18,596 nt of DNA, taken from NCBI GenBank assembly GCA_007127695.1, contig SKYW01000181.1, positions 1 to 18,596 on the forward strand, written 5' to 3'. Both the position numbers and the translations under genes were made by a program. Positions 1 to 6,990 of this stretch are shown here, in pieces (within the stretch, counting starts at the first letter, position 1; every line of letters begins with the position of its first letter). Source of the stretch: Balneolales bacterium. GTDB taxonomy: Bacteria; Bacteroidota; Rhodothermia; Balneolales; Natronogracilivirgulaceae. Under the pieces are notes generated by a model. The model did not search any database and had not been told where the DNA came from. It was given only the letters and a program-made list of their open reading frames with translations.

Positions 1-215
1 AGCCTGTTGAAGGTGATACCGATATTTTCATTACGCCAGGATACCGGTTCCAGGCTGTCGATGCCCTGATCACCAACTTCCATTTGCCAAAAAGCACCTT
101 GCTGATGATGATCGCAGCATTTACCGGTATCGATGAGATGCACCGGATTTACGCGCATGCGATCCGTAAAAAGTACCTGTTTTACTCCTTTGGTGATGCC
201 ATGCTTCTGCTTTAA
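1..215 (+). CDS. queA: QueA, S-adenosylmethionine:tRNA ribosyltransferase-isomerase (3' end only)
   Basis: Only the C-terminal part is present; the gene starts before the window. The reading frame (first full codon at position 3) gives a tail with [28 protein letters not shown] and [10 protein letters not shown], all characteristic of the QueA C-terminus. The [11 protein letters not shown] block is among the most conserved parts of the family. QueA acts in the cytoplasm: it transfers and isomerises the ribosyl group of SAM onto 7-aminomethyl-7-deazaguanine at the wobble position of GUN-anticodon tRNAs, giving epoxyqueuosine, the penultimate step of queuosine synthesis. The stop is TAA at 213-215, at the usual distance after the GDAM motif, so the 3' end looks intact. 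It converges with comM, and the 160 bp between them holds a 15-bp tandem repeat. No clear intrinsic terminator follows. Confidence 0.95.
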   Translation, partial: PVEGDTDIFITPGYRFQAVDALITNFHLPKSTLLMMIAAFTGIDEMHRIYAHAIRKKYLFYSFGDAMLLL

Positions 216-267
216 CATGCAAAGTCTCCATTGTCACAGAACCGGAAAAGCGTCGCGTGGCTATCAG

Positions 268-327
268 ATGCACTGCCATCATATGCACTGCCATCATATG
301 CGCTGCCATCATATGCGCTGCCATCAC
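268..327. repeat. 15-bp tandem repeat, four copies
   Basis: Four head-to-tail 15-bp units start at 268, 283, 298 and 313. Units 1 and 2 are identical (ATGCACTGCCATCAT). Units 3 and 4 share an A-to-G change at the fifth base, and unit 4 ends in C instead of T. The array lies in the gap between the convergent stops of queA (215) and comM (376). Because 15 is a multiple of 3, the frame stays open through it, but the resulting Met/His/Cys-rich peptide has no other sign of being a gene. Function unknown. Confidence 0.9.
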
Positions 328-375
328 AGGCATTCTTCACGCGAAGTAAAAAATCCGTCGAGTCGAATATTGAAA

Positions 376-1917
376 TCAGCGCAAATAATGCTGCCGGTCC
401 AGTGATCGGTACTGTACGGCCTCTGCGATATGATGGGCCCTGATTTCTTTACTTTGGTCAAGATCTGCTATGGTCCGGGCTACCTTCAGGATGCGGTCAT
501 ACGCCCTGGCGGACAGGCCCAATGTGCTCATCGCCTTTTTCAGCAGCGACGCCCCGGAGCTGTCGATGACACATATCCGCCGTACCATCCGGGTACTCAT
601 CTGGGCATTGTTGAACACCTGCGACATCTTCTCAAAACGTCTTTTTTGCCTTTCCCGGGCCATCAGAACCCGTTCACGGATCGCTTCCGAAGGTTCGGAA
701 GCCGATGGCATCGCCAGTTCCTGATAGTTGACCTTCCGGACCTCCACGTGGATGTCAATCCGGTCCAGAAGCGGTCCGCTAACCCGGTCCATATATCGCT
801 GCACCTCCTCGGGCGTTGCCGACGCCGGATTTGCAGGATCGTACCAGTCCCCGCCGGGCGACGGATTCATCGATGCTACCAGCATGAATCGGGAGGGGTA
901 TGTCACACTGAAACGCGCTCGTGCCAGTGTCAGCTCCCCATCCTCCAGCGGCTGGCGAAGCACCTCTAACGCACTTCTTCGGAACTCCGGCAGCTCATCC
1001 AGAAAAAGGACCCCATTATGTGCCATCGATATTTCACCCGGACGCGGAATACTGCCTCCGCCGCACAAAGCGGCATCGGATATAGTATGGTGCGGCGACC
1101 GGAAGGGACGCCGGACTACCAGCGAGGTGCCATTTGTGAGCTTTCCTGCCACTGAATGGATCCGTGTGGTTTCAAGCGCCTCTTCGAGTGAAAGCGGTGG
1201 TAATATGGAGGGGAGCCGGCGGGCGATCATCGTCTTGCCGGAACCCGGCGGACCGACCATGAGGATGTTGTGTCCTCCCGCGGCAGCCACCTCCATTGCC
1301 CGTTTCGCATTTTCCTGTCCGCGCACATCATTGTAGTCCAACAAAGACTGAGATTGCTCTTTCCGGAACAGTTCATCCACATCCACGCGGACCGCGTCCG
1401 CATTTTTGATCCCGCTCAACCAGCCGGTGACTTCGCTCAGATGGGAAAAACCATAGACATCGATCCCTGAAACCACGGCCGCCTCCCGGGCATTGGCAGC
1501 CGGGACAATCACCTGCTTCAGGTCCCGCTTGCGTGCTTCCACGGTTACCGGCAGCACTCCTTTTACCGGTCTCAAGGCACCGTCCAGGGCCAGCTCACCC
1601 AGGATCAGTGTCTCTTTCAGCTTGTCCGACCGTATCTGTCCCGACATGGCCAGCAGTCCCACCGCAATCGGCAGGTCAAACGAGCTGCCCTCTTTTGGAA
1701 GGTTCGCCGGAGCCAGGTTGACCGTAATCCTGCCGCGCGGCATTTCAAAACCACTGTTCCTTACCGCTGCTTCTATCCGGTCGCGCGATTCGCTGATGGC
1801 CCGGTCGGGCAAACCCACCAGGTAGTATTGAGGCAAACCATTGACGGCATTGGTTTCCACATCTATAAGGTGTGCATCCACTCCAAACGTAGAAGCACAA
1901 TAGGCTTTTGCGAGCAT
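376..1917 (-). CDS. comM: YifB/ComM family Mg-chelatase-like AAA+ ATPase
   Basis: A 513-residue protein of normal family length. An N-terminal Lon-protease-like fold domain (about 1-180, with GLPDRAISESRDRI and GRITVNLAPANLPKEG) is followed by an Mg-chelatase AAA+ domain. Walker A is GPPGSGKT (222-229), Walker B is VLFLDE (303-308), and an RSPHHTIS signature lies at 273-280. The GPLLDRIDIHVEV segment (381-393) and the C-terminal Mg-chelatase domain follow. The family includes ComM, a hexameric helicase that promotes branch migration during natural transformation; a role in integrating incoming DNA is therefore inferred. After Walker B the protein reads MNPSPGGDWYDP, without the cysteines (NPCPCG...C.C) seen in many homologues; I recall this as the usual state in Bacteroidota. 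The ATG is well supported by a strong ribosome binding site. No neighbouring competence gene is visible. Confidence 0.93.
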   Translation of the reverse strand: MLAKAYCASTFGVDAHLIDVETNAVNGLPQYYLVGLPDRAISESRDRIEAAVRNSGFEMPRGRITVNLAPANLPKEGSSFDLPIAVGLLAMSGQIRSDKLKETLILGELALDGALRPVKGVLPVTVEARKRDLKQVIVPAANAREAAVVSGIDVYGFSHLSEVTGWLSGIKNADAVRVDVDELFRKEQSQSLLDYNDVRGQENAKRAMEVAAAGGHNILMVGPPGSGKTMIARRLPSILPPLSLEEALETTRIHSVAGKLTNGTSLVVRRPFRSPHHTISDAALCGGGSIPRPGEISMAHNGVLFLDELPEFRRSALEVLRQPLEDGELTLARARFSVTYPSRFMLVASMNPSPGGDWYDPANPASATPEEVQRYMDRVSGPLLDRIDIHVEVRKVNYQELAMPSASEPSEAIRERVLMARERQKRRFEKMSQVFNNAQMSTRMVRRICVIDSSGASLLKKAMSTLGLSARAYDRILKVARTIADLDQSKEIRAHHIAEAVQYRSLDRQHYLR

Positions 1918-1926
1918 TGTTCATTA

Positions 1927-1933
1927 CCTCCTT
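1927..1933 (-). promoter_or_regulatory. Strong ribosome binding site of comM
   Basis: On the minus strand the sequence AAGGAGG lies 9 nt before the ATG at 1917. It is a complete Shine-Dalgarno match, unusual here because most genes in the window have weak or no such site. It fixes the start codon of comM. Confidence 0.8.
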
Positions 1934-1979
1934 TGTTTTTGATATCAGATTACAAAGAAGGCAAAACCTTACATTCTGG

Positions 1980-2120
1980 GGCCCACTTGTGCGCCGGTAG
2001 CCCCATTTGTGCGCAGAGCATCTATTCGAATCTCACCGCATGGATAAGTCGCGTCCCGCCAAAGGGTAATTCGCACACTGCCATCAGATCGTTCACGCCC
2101 CGCCAAAGGATCGTTCGCCT
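1980..2120. repeat. Degenerate 20-bp and 22-bp tandem repeats
   Basis: Two adjacent 20-bp units (1980-1999, 2000-2019) share a TTGTGCGC core at 1987-1994 and 2007-2014. They are followed by 22-bp units at 2055-2076, 2077-2098 and 2099-2120. Units 1 and 3 of the 22-bp set share CCCGCCAAAGG, and units 2 and 3 share GATCGTTC, each at the exact 22- or 44-bp offset. A further diverged unit with TCGCG near 2033-2054 fits with a 1-2 bp slip. The pattern looks like an old tandem expansion that has decayed. Confidence 0.6.
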
Positions 2121-2235
2121 CGTCAGGCAAGCCAAAATGGTGAACACCGGCATTTTCACGATTCAAATACAACTTTTCCCGGCTTTGGAACCATTTCCGC
2201 GAATTATCGTACACAAAGAAGCAAACAACAGAAAC

Positions 2236-2266
2236 TTTCAGCCGCCAGCTGATGCAGCAGCTGAAA
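2236..2266 (+). promoter_or_regulatory. Inverted repeat in the leader of the DUF4342 gene
   Basis: TTTCAGC (2236-2242) and GCTGAAA (2260-2266) are perfect 7-bp arms. Inside them, two copies of the palindrome CAGCTG lie at 2246-2251 and 2258-2263. The structure ends 20 nt before the ATG at 2287, so the RNA could fold into a hairpin next to the weak AGGA ribosome binding site. Whether it is an RNA element or a protein operator cannot be told from sequence. Confidence 0.35.
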
Positions 2267-2286
2267 CCACTCACAGGAACGGCACC

Positions 2287-2757
2287 ATGGCACACGATGT
2301 GTTTGAAGAATTCCAGGCTTCCGGCAAGGAACTGATCGACAAGGCACGGGAAATCCTTGAAGAGGGAAACGTCCGCAGGATGATCATAAAAAACAGCCGT
2401 GACGAAACACTTCTTGAAGTACCTCTCAGCCTGGGCGTTATTGGTGTGGGCGGAGCCTTTGCGCTCGCCCCGATCATTTCCAGCATAGCCGCTTTTGCCT
2501 TTTTTGTAAACGACGCAAGGATACTCGTTGAGCGGTACCCGGACGGGGAGTCCGGGCTGAAATACCGACGAGGCAAGAAGCGGAATCCGCTTGAGAACGA
2601 ACTCAGCGATGAGGAAGACGGGGAACGGAAAGATGCCCCCGGATACCATTCGGGCAGCAAAAGAAAAGGGCGCGCCTCGGGTTCCGGGAAAAAAAACAAG
2701 CGGGACGCCCGACATGATCCCTATGAAATAGACGCCCGCTTCGAGATCATCCGGTAA
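2287..2757 (+). CDS. DUF4342 domain protein with charged C-terminal tail
   Basis: A 156-residue protein. Residues about 8-84 fit the DUF4342 family: a helix (KELIDKAREILEEGNVRRM), then IIKNSRDETLLEVPLSLGVIG, then a hydrophobic stretch (48-74) that could be membrane-associated, then ILVERYP. The molecular function of DUF4342 is not established. Beyond about residue 90 a tail of roughly 65 residues is rich in Lys, Arg, Asp, Glu, Gly and Ser (EEDGERKD, SGSGKKNKRD); it looks disordered and possibly nucleic-acid or membrane-surface binding. I chose the ATG at 2287 because the family similarity begins there, an AGGA lies a few bases upstream, and any longer start would run through repeats and into comM. 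The gene converges with trxB, with 6 bp between the two stops. Confidence 0.8.
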   Translation: MAHDVFEEFQASGKELIDKAREILEEGNVRRMIIKNSRDETLLEVPLSLGVIGVGGAFALAPIISSIAAFAFFVNDARILVERYPDGESGLKYRRGKKRNPLENELSDEEDGERKDAPGYHSGSKRKGRASGSGKKNKRDARHDPYEIDARFEIIR

Positions 2758-2763
2758 ACGCGA

Positions 2764-3714
2764 TCAGCTCTCTTCCTGGTCTGCCAGCCAGCGCTCGGCA
2801 TCGATAGCCGCCATGCAGCCGGTCCCGGCCGCTGTAACCGCCTGTCGATAGTCCTTGTCCTGAGCATCCCCGCAGGCGAATATCCCGGACATGTTGGTAT
2901 GCGTGCTTTTTGGCTTGGTCTGGATATAGCCGGTTTGATCCATATCCAGCACGCCTTTGAACAGATCGGTATTGGGTTTGTGGCCGATGGCAAGAAACAC
3001 ACCGGTCACATCATCAAGCGTAAATATTTCATCTGTTTTGACATTTTTGACTTTCACGCCTTCCACCACTTTATCACCAAGCACCTCTTCCAGCACCGTG
3101 TTCCACATGACCTCCACCTTGGGGTTCTCCAGTGTGCGTTTCTGCATGATCTTGGATGCGCGCAGCTCTTCACGACGGTGGAGCAGCGTCACCTTGCTGG
3201 CAAATTTTGTGAGAAACTGAGCCTCTTCCATGGCCGTGTCGCCCCCGCCGATAATGACCACATGCTCGTTCCGGAAAAAGGCCCCGTCGCACGTGGCACA
3301 TGCCGATACGCCGTGACCGCGCAGCCGCTGCTCGCTCTCAATTCCAAGCCATTTGGCGGAGGCACCGGTGGATACGATAAGCGCCCTGGCAAAAACCTCT
3401 GTCTTCTCGTCTATTGTGATCTTGAAGGGACGCTTTTCAAAATCAACGTCAGTGACCGTGCCCCAGCGGCAGTCGGCGCCGAAACGCGTTGCCTGATTTC
3501 GGAAATCATCCATCATTTTGGGTCCCAAAACGCCCTCTGGATAACCGGGATAGTTTTCCACGTCCGTGGTCGTGGTAAGCTGTCCGCCCGGCTCAGGCCC
3601 CTCCAGGACCAGGGGTTTCAGATCCGCCCGCGCGGCATAAAGCGCCGCCGTGAGTCCCGCCGGACCGCTTCCGATGATCACCACATCCAGTGTTTTACCT
3701 GCAATATCTTCCAT
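2764..3714 (-). CDS. trxB: Thioredoxin-disulfide reductase
   Basis: A 316-residue protein, the normal length for low-molecular-weight thioredoxin reductase. It shows the FAD-binding GSGPAG (15-20), PGGQL near residue 45, the redox-active CATC pair (Cys139 and Cys142), the NADPH-binding GGGDTA (156-161) with HRREELRAS downstream for the 2'-phosphate, and a C-terminal GIFACGDAQD FAD motif. It passes electrons from NADPH through FAD to thioredoxin in the cytoplasm, supporting disulfide reduction and ribonucleotide reductase. The start is taken as the ATG at 3714, with CGGA about 8 nt upstream; a TTG two codons earlier would leave almost no spacer. No thioredoxin gene is adjacent. A promoter candidate and a 20-bp repeat array lie directly upstream. 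Confidence 0.95.
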   Translation of the reverse strand: MEDIAGKTLDVVIIGSGPAGLTAALYAARADLKPLVLEGPEPGGQLTTTTDVENYPGYPEGVLGPKMMDDFRNQATRFGADCRWGTVTDVDFEKRPFKITIDEKTEVFARALIVSTGASAKWLGIESEQRLRGHGVSACATCDGAFFRNEHVVIIGGGDTAMEEAQFLTKFASKVTLLHRREELRASKIMQKRTLENPKVEVMWNTVLEEVLGDKVVEGVKVKNVKTDEIFTLDDVTGVFLAIGHKPNTDLFKGVLDMDQTGYIQTKPKSTHTNMSGIFACGDAQDKDYRQAVTAAGTGCMAAIDAERWLADQEES

Positions 3715-3754
3715 TTTCAATTCCGTTTAATGTGTTTTCTGTTTTTCATATATA

Positions 3755-3784
3755 AAAATATAGATATATCCAGTAAGAAGCAAT
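3755..3784 (-). promoter_or_regulatory. Bacteroidota-type promoter candidate for trxB
   Basis: Read on the minus strand: ATTG, 18 bp, then TATATTTT. The Bacteroidota primary-sigma consensus is TTTG, about 19 bp, then TAnnTTTG, so the -7 box matches 7 of 8 and the -33 box 3 of 4. Transcription would start near 3748, about 35 nt upstream of the trxB ATG. The 20-bp array begins 5 bp beyond the -33 box. Confidence 0.45.
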
Positions 3785-3789
3785 GTTCT

Positions 3790-3869
3790 GCATCGAAACC
3801 AATTATCCGGCATCGAAACCAATTGTGCTGCATCGAAACCAATTATCCGGCATTGAAGCCAATTGTCGG
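3790..3869. repeat. 20-bp tandem repeat, four copies, upstream of trxB
   Basis: Four abutting 20-bp units start at 3790, 3810, 3830 and 3850, with the shared core GCATCGAAACCAATT (unit 4 has two changes, GCATTGAAGCCAATT). The last five bases alternate: ATCCG in units 1 and 3, GTGCT in unit 2, GTCGG in unit 4. This suggests a 40-bp dimer that was itself duplicated. There are no unique spacers, so it is not CRISPR. The 20-bp period puts every copy on nearly the same face of the helix. Confidence 0.92.
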
Positions 3870-3987
3870 CTGCCGATAACATACGTCCCGCTCCTTTTGC
3901 ACTGACAAGATAAGCCGTTCAGGGACATCCTTTATCCATCTTTTCAAATTCGCGTTTAATGCGTAAGTTCCACCCTGTTATAACTAC

Positions 3988-5145
3988 ATGATAAACATAA
4001 GAAAAAGGACTGTGAATATTGCCGTTCCAAAAGAGACGGCTGCCGGTGAAACGCGAGTTGCACTGACCCCTCCCATCGTATCGAAAATCGTGTCGGACGG
4101 CCTGAGCGTGACGGTGCAAAAGGGGGCTGGATTGCAGGCGACGTTCACCGATGCCGACTATGAACAAACCGGCGCCGCTGTGGAAGACGACGTCGACGAG
4201 CTATACCGCCATGCCCGCGTGGTGCTCAAAGTACAGAAACCGACTTCCGGAGAAATCGGGAGGATGCAGCCCGGGACGACCCTGATATCATTTCTCTGGG
4301 CGCTTTCCGACCCGGACCTTGTTGATGAGCTCAAAAATGCCGAAATCACCGCTATCGGGATGGATGCCCTGCCGCGCATCAGCCGCGCCCAGACAATGGA
4401 TGCGCTCAGCGCCATGAGCTCCCTGGCCGGGTACAAATCCGTGCTTCTGGGGGCCAATGCCCTTGGAAAATACCTGCCCATGCTCGTCACCGCTGCCGGC
4501 ACCATACCGCCTGCAACCGTGCTCGTTCTCGGTGCCGGGGTGGCCGGACTCCAGGCTATTGCCACGGCACGCCGCCTGGGTGCCGTTTTGGAGGCGTTCG
4601 ATGTACGTCCCGCCGTAAAGGAGCAGGTGGAAAGCCTGGGTGCTCGCTTCATCGACATCCCCGGAATGGATGAAGATGCGGAAACCAGCGGCGGGTATGC
4701 TCGCGAGCTGAAAGAAGGGACCCAGAAACGCCAGCGGAAGGTACTCCGCGAACACCTCCGCAAAAGCGACCTGGTCATCACTACGGCGTTGATCCCCGGC
4801 AAACCGGCCCCCAGATTGATCACGGCGGAGATGGTCGGCGACATGGCGCCCGGATCGGTCATCGTGGATCTTGCGGCAGAGCAGGGAGGCAACTGCGAAC
4901 TGACCCGGCCCGGGGAAGATCATTTCACAGACAACGGCGTGATCATCCGGGGTCCGCTCAACATCCCCGCCGCCATGCCCGTACACGCTTCGCAACTCTA
5001 CGCCAGGACCATCCACACCCTCCTGAAACATCTTGTCAGGGACGGCCGGCTACATCTTGATTTCGAGGACGAGATCACCAGGCAGGCCACCATCACCCAT
5101 GACGGCAAGATTGCAAGCCCCTTGCTTTTACATTCAAAGTCGTGA
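3988..5145 (+). CDS. pntAA: NAD(P) transhydrogenase alpha subunit, soluble NAD(H)-binding part
   Basis: A 385-residue domain I protein of the proton-translocating transhydrogenase. Visible features are IAVPKETAAGETRVALTPP at the N-terminus, the family loop SRAQTMDALSAMSSLAGYK (132-150), the Rossmann motif GAGVAG (182-187) with Asp205 closing the fold, and GGYARELKEGTQKRQ. This subunit binds NADH and passes hydride to NADP in PntB, driven by proton entry, and so supplies NADPH. The family normally begins very close to the IAVPKE strand. The ATG at 3988 adds eight residues and has no Shine-Dalgarno, while a GTG at 4012 has AAAAAGGA only 2 nt before it; the start is therefore uncertain. The alpha subunit is split into two genes here, as in many non-enterobacteria. 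pntAB follows after 32 bp. Confidence 0.94.
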   Translation: MINIRKRTVNIAVPKETAAGETRVALTPPIVSKIVSDGLSVTVQKGAGLQATFTDADYEQTGAAVEDDVDELYRHARVVLKVQKPTSGEIGRMQPGTTLISFLWALSDPDLVDELKNAEITAIGMDALPRISRAQTMDALSAMSSLAGYKSVLLGANALGKYLPMLVTAAGTIPPATVLVLGAGVAGLQAIATARRLGAVLEAFDVRPAVKEQVESLGARFIDIPGMDEDAETSGGYARELKEGTQKRQRKVLREHLRKSDLVITTALIPGKPAPRLITAEMVGDMAPGSVIVDLAAEQGGNCELTRPGEDHFTDNGVIIRGPLNIPAAMPVHASQLYARTIHTLLKHLVRDGRLHLDFEDEITRQATITHDGKIASPLLLHSKS

Positions 5146-5177
5146 TATTCACGTCCATTCCCCTAATCTGATTCGCC

Positions 5178-5465
5178 ATGGATCTTCTGATCGTTCATCT
5201 GTTCATATTTGTCCTTGCGGCATTTGTCGGATTCGAGGTGATCTCGAAAGTCCCGCCTACGCTGCACACACCGTTGATGTCCGGGGCCAACGCCATTTCC
5301 GGCATCACAATTGTAGGCGCGCTCCTGGTCGCAAGCCATACCGGCTGCGTCATCACCTGCCACCTTGGTTTCATCGCCATCATTTTTGCAACCATCAATG
5401 TGGTGGGCGGCTTCATGGTCACCGACCGGATGCTGGAGATGTTCAAAAAGAAGGGGGATGAGTGA
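5178..5465 (+). CDS. pntAB: NAD(P) transhydrogenase alpha subunit, membrane part
   Basis: A 95-residue protein matching the separate C-terminal part of PntA (domain II, alpha side). It has three hydrophobic segments (about 4-22, 41-54 and 61-79) and the family signature LHTPLMSGANAISGI (29-43). It forms the inner-membrane proton channel together with PntB. It begins with ATG 32 bp after pntAA and ends in TGA whose last base is the first base of the pntB ATG, so translation is probably coupled. Length and motif spacing are normal. Confidence 0.94.
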   Translation: MDLLIVHLFIFVLAAFVGFEVISKVPPTLHTPLMSGANAISGITIVGALLVASHTGCVITCHLGFIAIIFATINVVGGFMVTDRMLEMFKKKGDE

Positions 5466-6883
5466 TGAATCCACTGGTACCTGATTTTCTGTCGGATTTT
5501 GTCCCGACACTCATCCACCTCTCGTATCTGCTGGCATCGGTGCTTTTCATCCTGGGGCTTAAACGCCTCTCCTCGCCAGCCACGGCCCGCTCCGGAAACC
5601 GCCTCGCGGCACTCGGAATGCTCATCGGTGTCGCCGTCACCCTCTTCAACCGTGAAATCATATCCTTCCAGTACATCATTGCAGGAATCCTCATAGGGGC
5701 TGTCATCGGTGCTGTTCTGGCGCGCAGGGTAAAGATGACATCCATGCCGGAGCTGGTCTCCATGTTCAACGGCTTCGGCGGGATCGCATCCGCTCTCGTT
5801 GCCAGCGGCGAGTATTTCAGGATAGCCCCTGCGGTCTTCGCGACGCAGGAGCTCACGGCCCTGGCGGTCTCGCTGCTCGTCGGTACCATGACCTTCACCG
5901 GCAGTCTCGTCGCTTTCGCCAAACTCCGCGGTATCATCGGCGGTGCACCGGTCGTGTACCCCGGATACAAGGTTGTCAACACCCTGGTCTTCGTCGCATT
6001 TCTCGTGTTCACCTCCCTCTTCTTCCTGGATCCCGGCAACACGGGACTGTATCTCGTACTGGCCGGGATCGCCCTGCTGATCGGCCTGCTGCTCGTCCTT
6101 CCGATCGGCGGCGCCGACATGCCCGTCGTGATATCCCTGCTCAACTCCCTCACCGGACTGGCGGCATCGGCCACCGGCTTCGTCCTGCACAACCATCTCC
6201 TGATCGTCAGCGGCACGCTGGTCGGGGCTGCCGGACTCATTCTCACCCTGATCATGTGCAAGGCGATGAACCGGCCGCTCTTCAACGTACTCTTTGGCTC
6301 ATTTGGCGGAAACGGGGTGGATACGGGTCTGCCCGGGACGGCGGGCGGAAAAACCGTCAAGGAGGTGACCCCGTCCGATCTGGCCATCATGGCCGCATAT
6401 GCCCGGCGCGTGGTCATCGTTCCGGGATACGGTCTGGCTGTCGCACAGGCGCAGCACGCGGTCCGAGAGGTGGCGGATATGCTGGAAGCCCGGAAAGTGG
6501 ATGTGCGCTACGGTATCCACCCGGTGGCCGGACGCATGCCGGGACATATGAACGTGCTCCTGGCGGAGGCCAACGTCCCCTATCCGCAGCTGTTCGACAT
6601 GGATGATATCAACAAGGAACTGCCCAAATCCGACCTGGTGCTTGTAATAGGCGCAAACGACGTGGTGAATCCGGATGCCCGCCTCAACACATCCAGCCCC
6701 ATTTACGGCATGCCGATCCTGAATGTGGATCAGGCTCAGAACGTGGTGATATTCAAGAGGAGCCTGAACACCGGGTATGCCGGCATCGACAACCAGCTGT
6801 TCTATGCCGACAACAGCTACCTGTTTTTCGGTGACGCCAAAAAGTCCCTGGAGTTGCTGCAGGAGTCATTGAAAGGGCTGTGA
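5465..6883 (+). CDS. pntB: NAD(P) transhydrogenase beta subunit
   Basis: A 472-residue protein. The first 270 or so residues form the membrane domain with multiple transmembrane helices and the conserved MPELVSMFNGFGG segment (94-106). The C-terminal NADP(H)-binding domain III shows GYGLAVAQAQHAVRE from about residue 321, HPVAGRMPGHMNVLLAEANV, GANDVVNP (396-403), SPIYGMPILNVD and FKRSLNTGYAG. It receives hydride from PntAA and binds NADP in the cytoplasm while its helices conduct protons. The ATG at 5465 overlaps the pntAB stop by one base (TGATG), and a purine-rich AAGGGGG lies 7 nt upstream; a GTG directly before it is possible but less likely. It is the last gene of the operon. Confidence 0.95.
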   Translation: MNPLVPDFLSDFVPTLIHLSYLLASVLFILGLKRLSSPATARSGNRLAALGMLIGVAVTLFNREIISFQYIIAGILIGAVIGAVLARRVKMTSMPELVSMFNGFGGIASALVASGEYFRIAPAVFATQELTALAVSLLVGTMTFTGSLVAFAKLRGIIGGAPVVYPGYKVVNTLVFVAFLVFTSLFFLDPGNTGLYLVLAGIALLIGLLLVLPIGGADMPVVISLLNSLTGLAASATGFVLHNHLLIVSGTLVGAAGLILTLIMCKAMNRPLFNVLFGSFGGNGVDTGLPGTAGGKTVKEVTPSDLAIMAAYARRVVIVPGYGLAVAQAQHAVREVADMLEARKVDVRYGIHPVAGRMPGHMNVLLAEANVPYPQLFDMDDINKELPKSDLVLVIGANDVVNPDARLNTSSPIYGMPILNVDQAQNVVIFKRSLNTGYAGIDNQLFYADNSYLFFGDAKKSLELLQESLKGL

Positions 6884-6930
6884 TTCCAGATGCATCACGA
6901 TGACACCGGCGCGGCGGATTCCGGGACGTA

Positions 6931-6957
6931 CGAACGCCGGGCCACCCGAACGCCGGG
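6931..6957. repeat. Direct repeat of 11 bp in a GC-rich gap
   Basis: CGAACGCCGGG occurs at 6931-6941 and again at 6947-6957 (16-bp period). The pair lies between the convergent stops of pntB and the YeaQ-like gene. Flanking CCGGGACG (6921-6928) and CGTCCGG (6959-6965) could pair with one bulge, giving a GC-rich stem, but no T tract follows on either strand. I therefore do not call it a terminator. Confidence 0.45.
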
Positions 6958-6990
6958 TCGTCCGGCTTCTATGCACAAGGCGCCATGCGC

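Larger units (their letters stand above)
1918..2286. other. Gap between divergent comM and DUF4342 genes; holds degenerate repeats
   Basis: These 369 bp separate two divergently transcribed genes and should hold both promoters. I could not place a convincing pair of promoter boxes on either strand. A degenerate 20/22-bp repeat region fills about 1980-2120. An inverted repeat lies at 2236-2266, close to the DUF4342 start. The long frame running from 1828 through this gap into the DUF4342 gene is just an open upstream extension: it overlaps comM and has no family similarity. Confidence 0.6.

Noticed and set aside
133..405. Small Met/His/Cys-rich protein encoded across the 15-bp array (possible metal-binding peptide)
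   Set aside because: The His/Cys pattern is a by-product of translating a 15-bp repeat. The frame overlaps the queA end, lacks a ribosome binding site and resembles no family.
1828..2286. N-terminal extension of the DUF4342 protein
   Set aside because: It overlaps comM on the other strand, passes through repeats and shows no family similarity. Family residues begin at the ATG at 2287.
3790..3869. CRISPR array
   Set aside because: Units abut with no unique spacers, the unit is only 20 bp and no cas gene is present. It is a plain tandem repeat.
5195..6417. Long antisense open frames opposite pntB
   Set aside because: These arise from the codon bias of pntB and pntAB. They have low-complexity composition and no family features.
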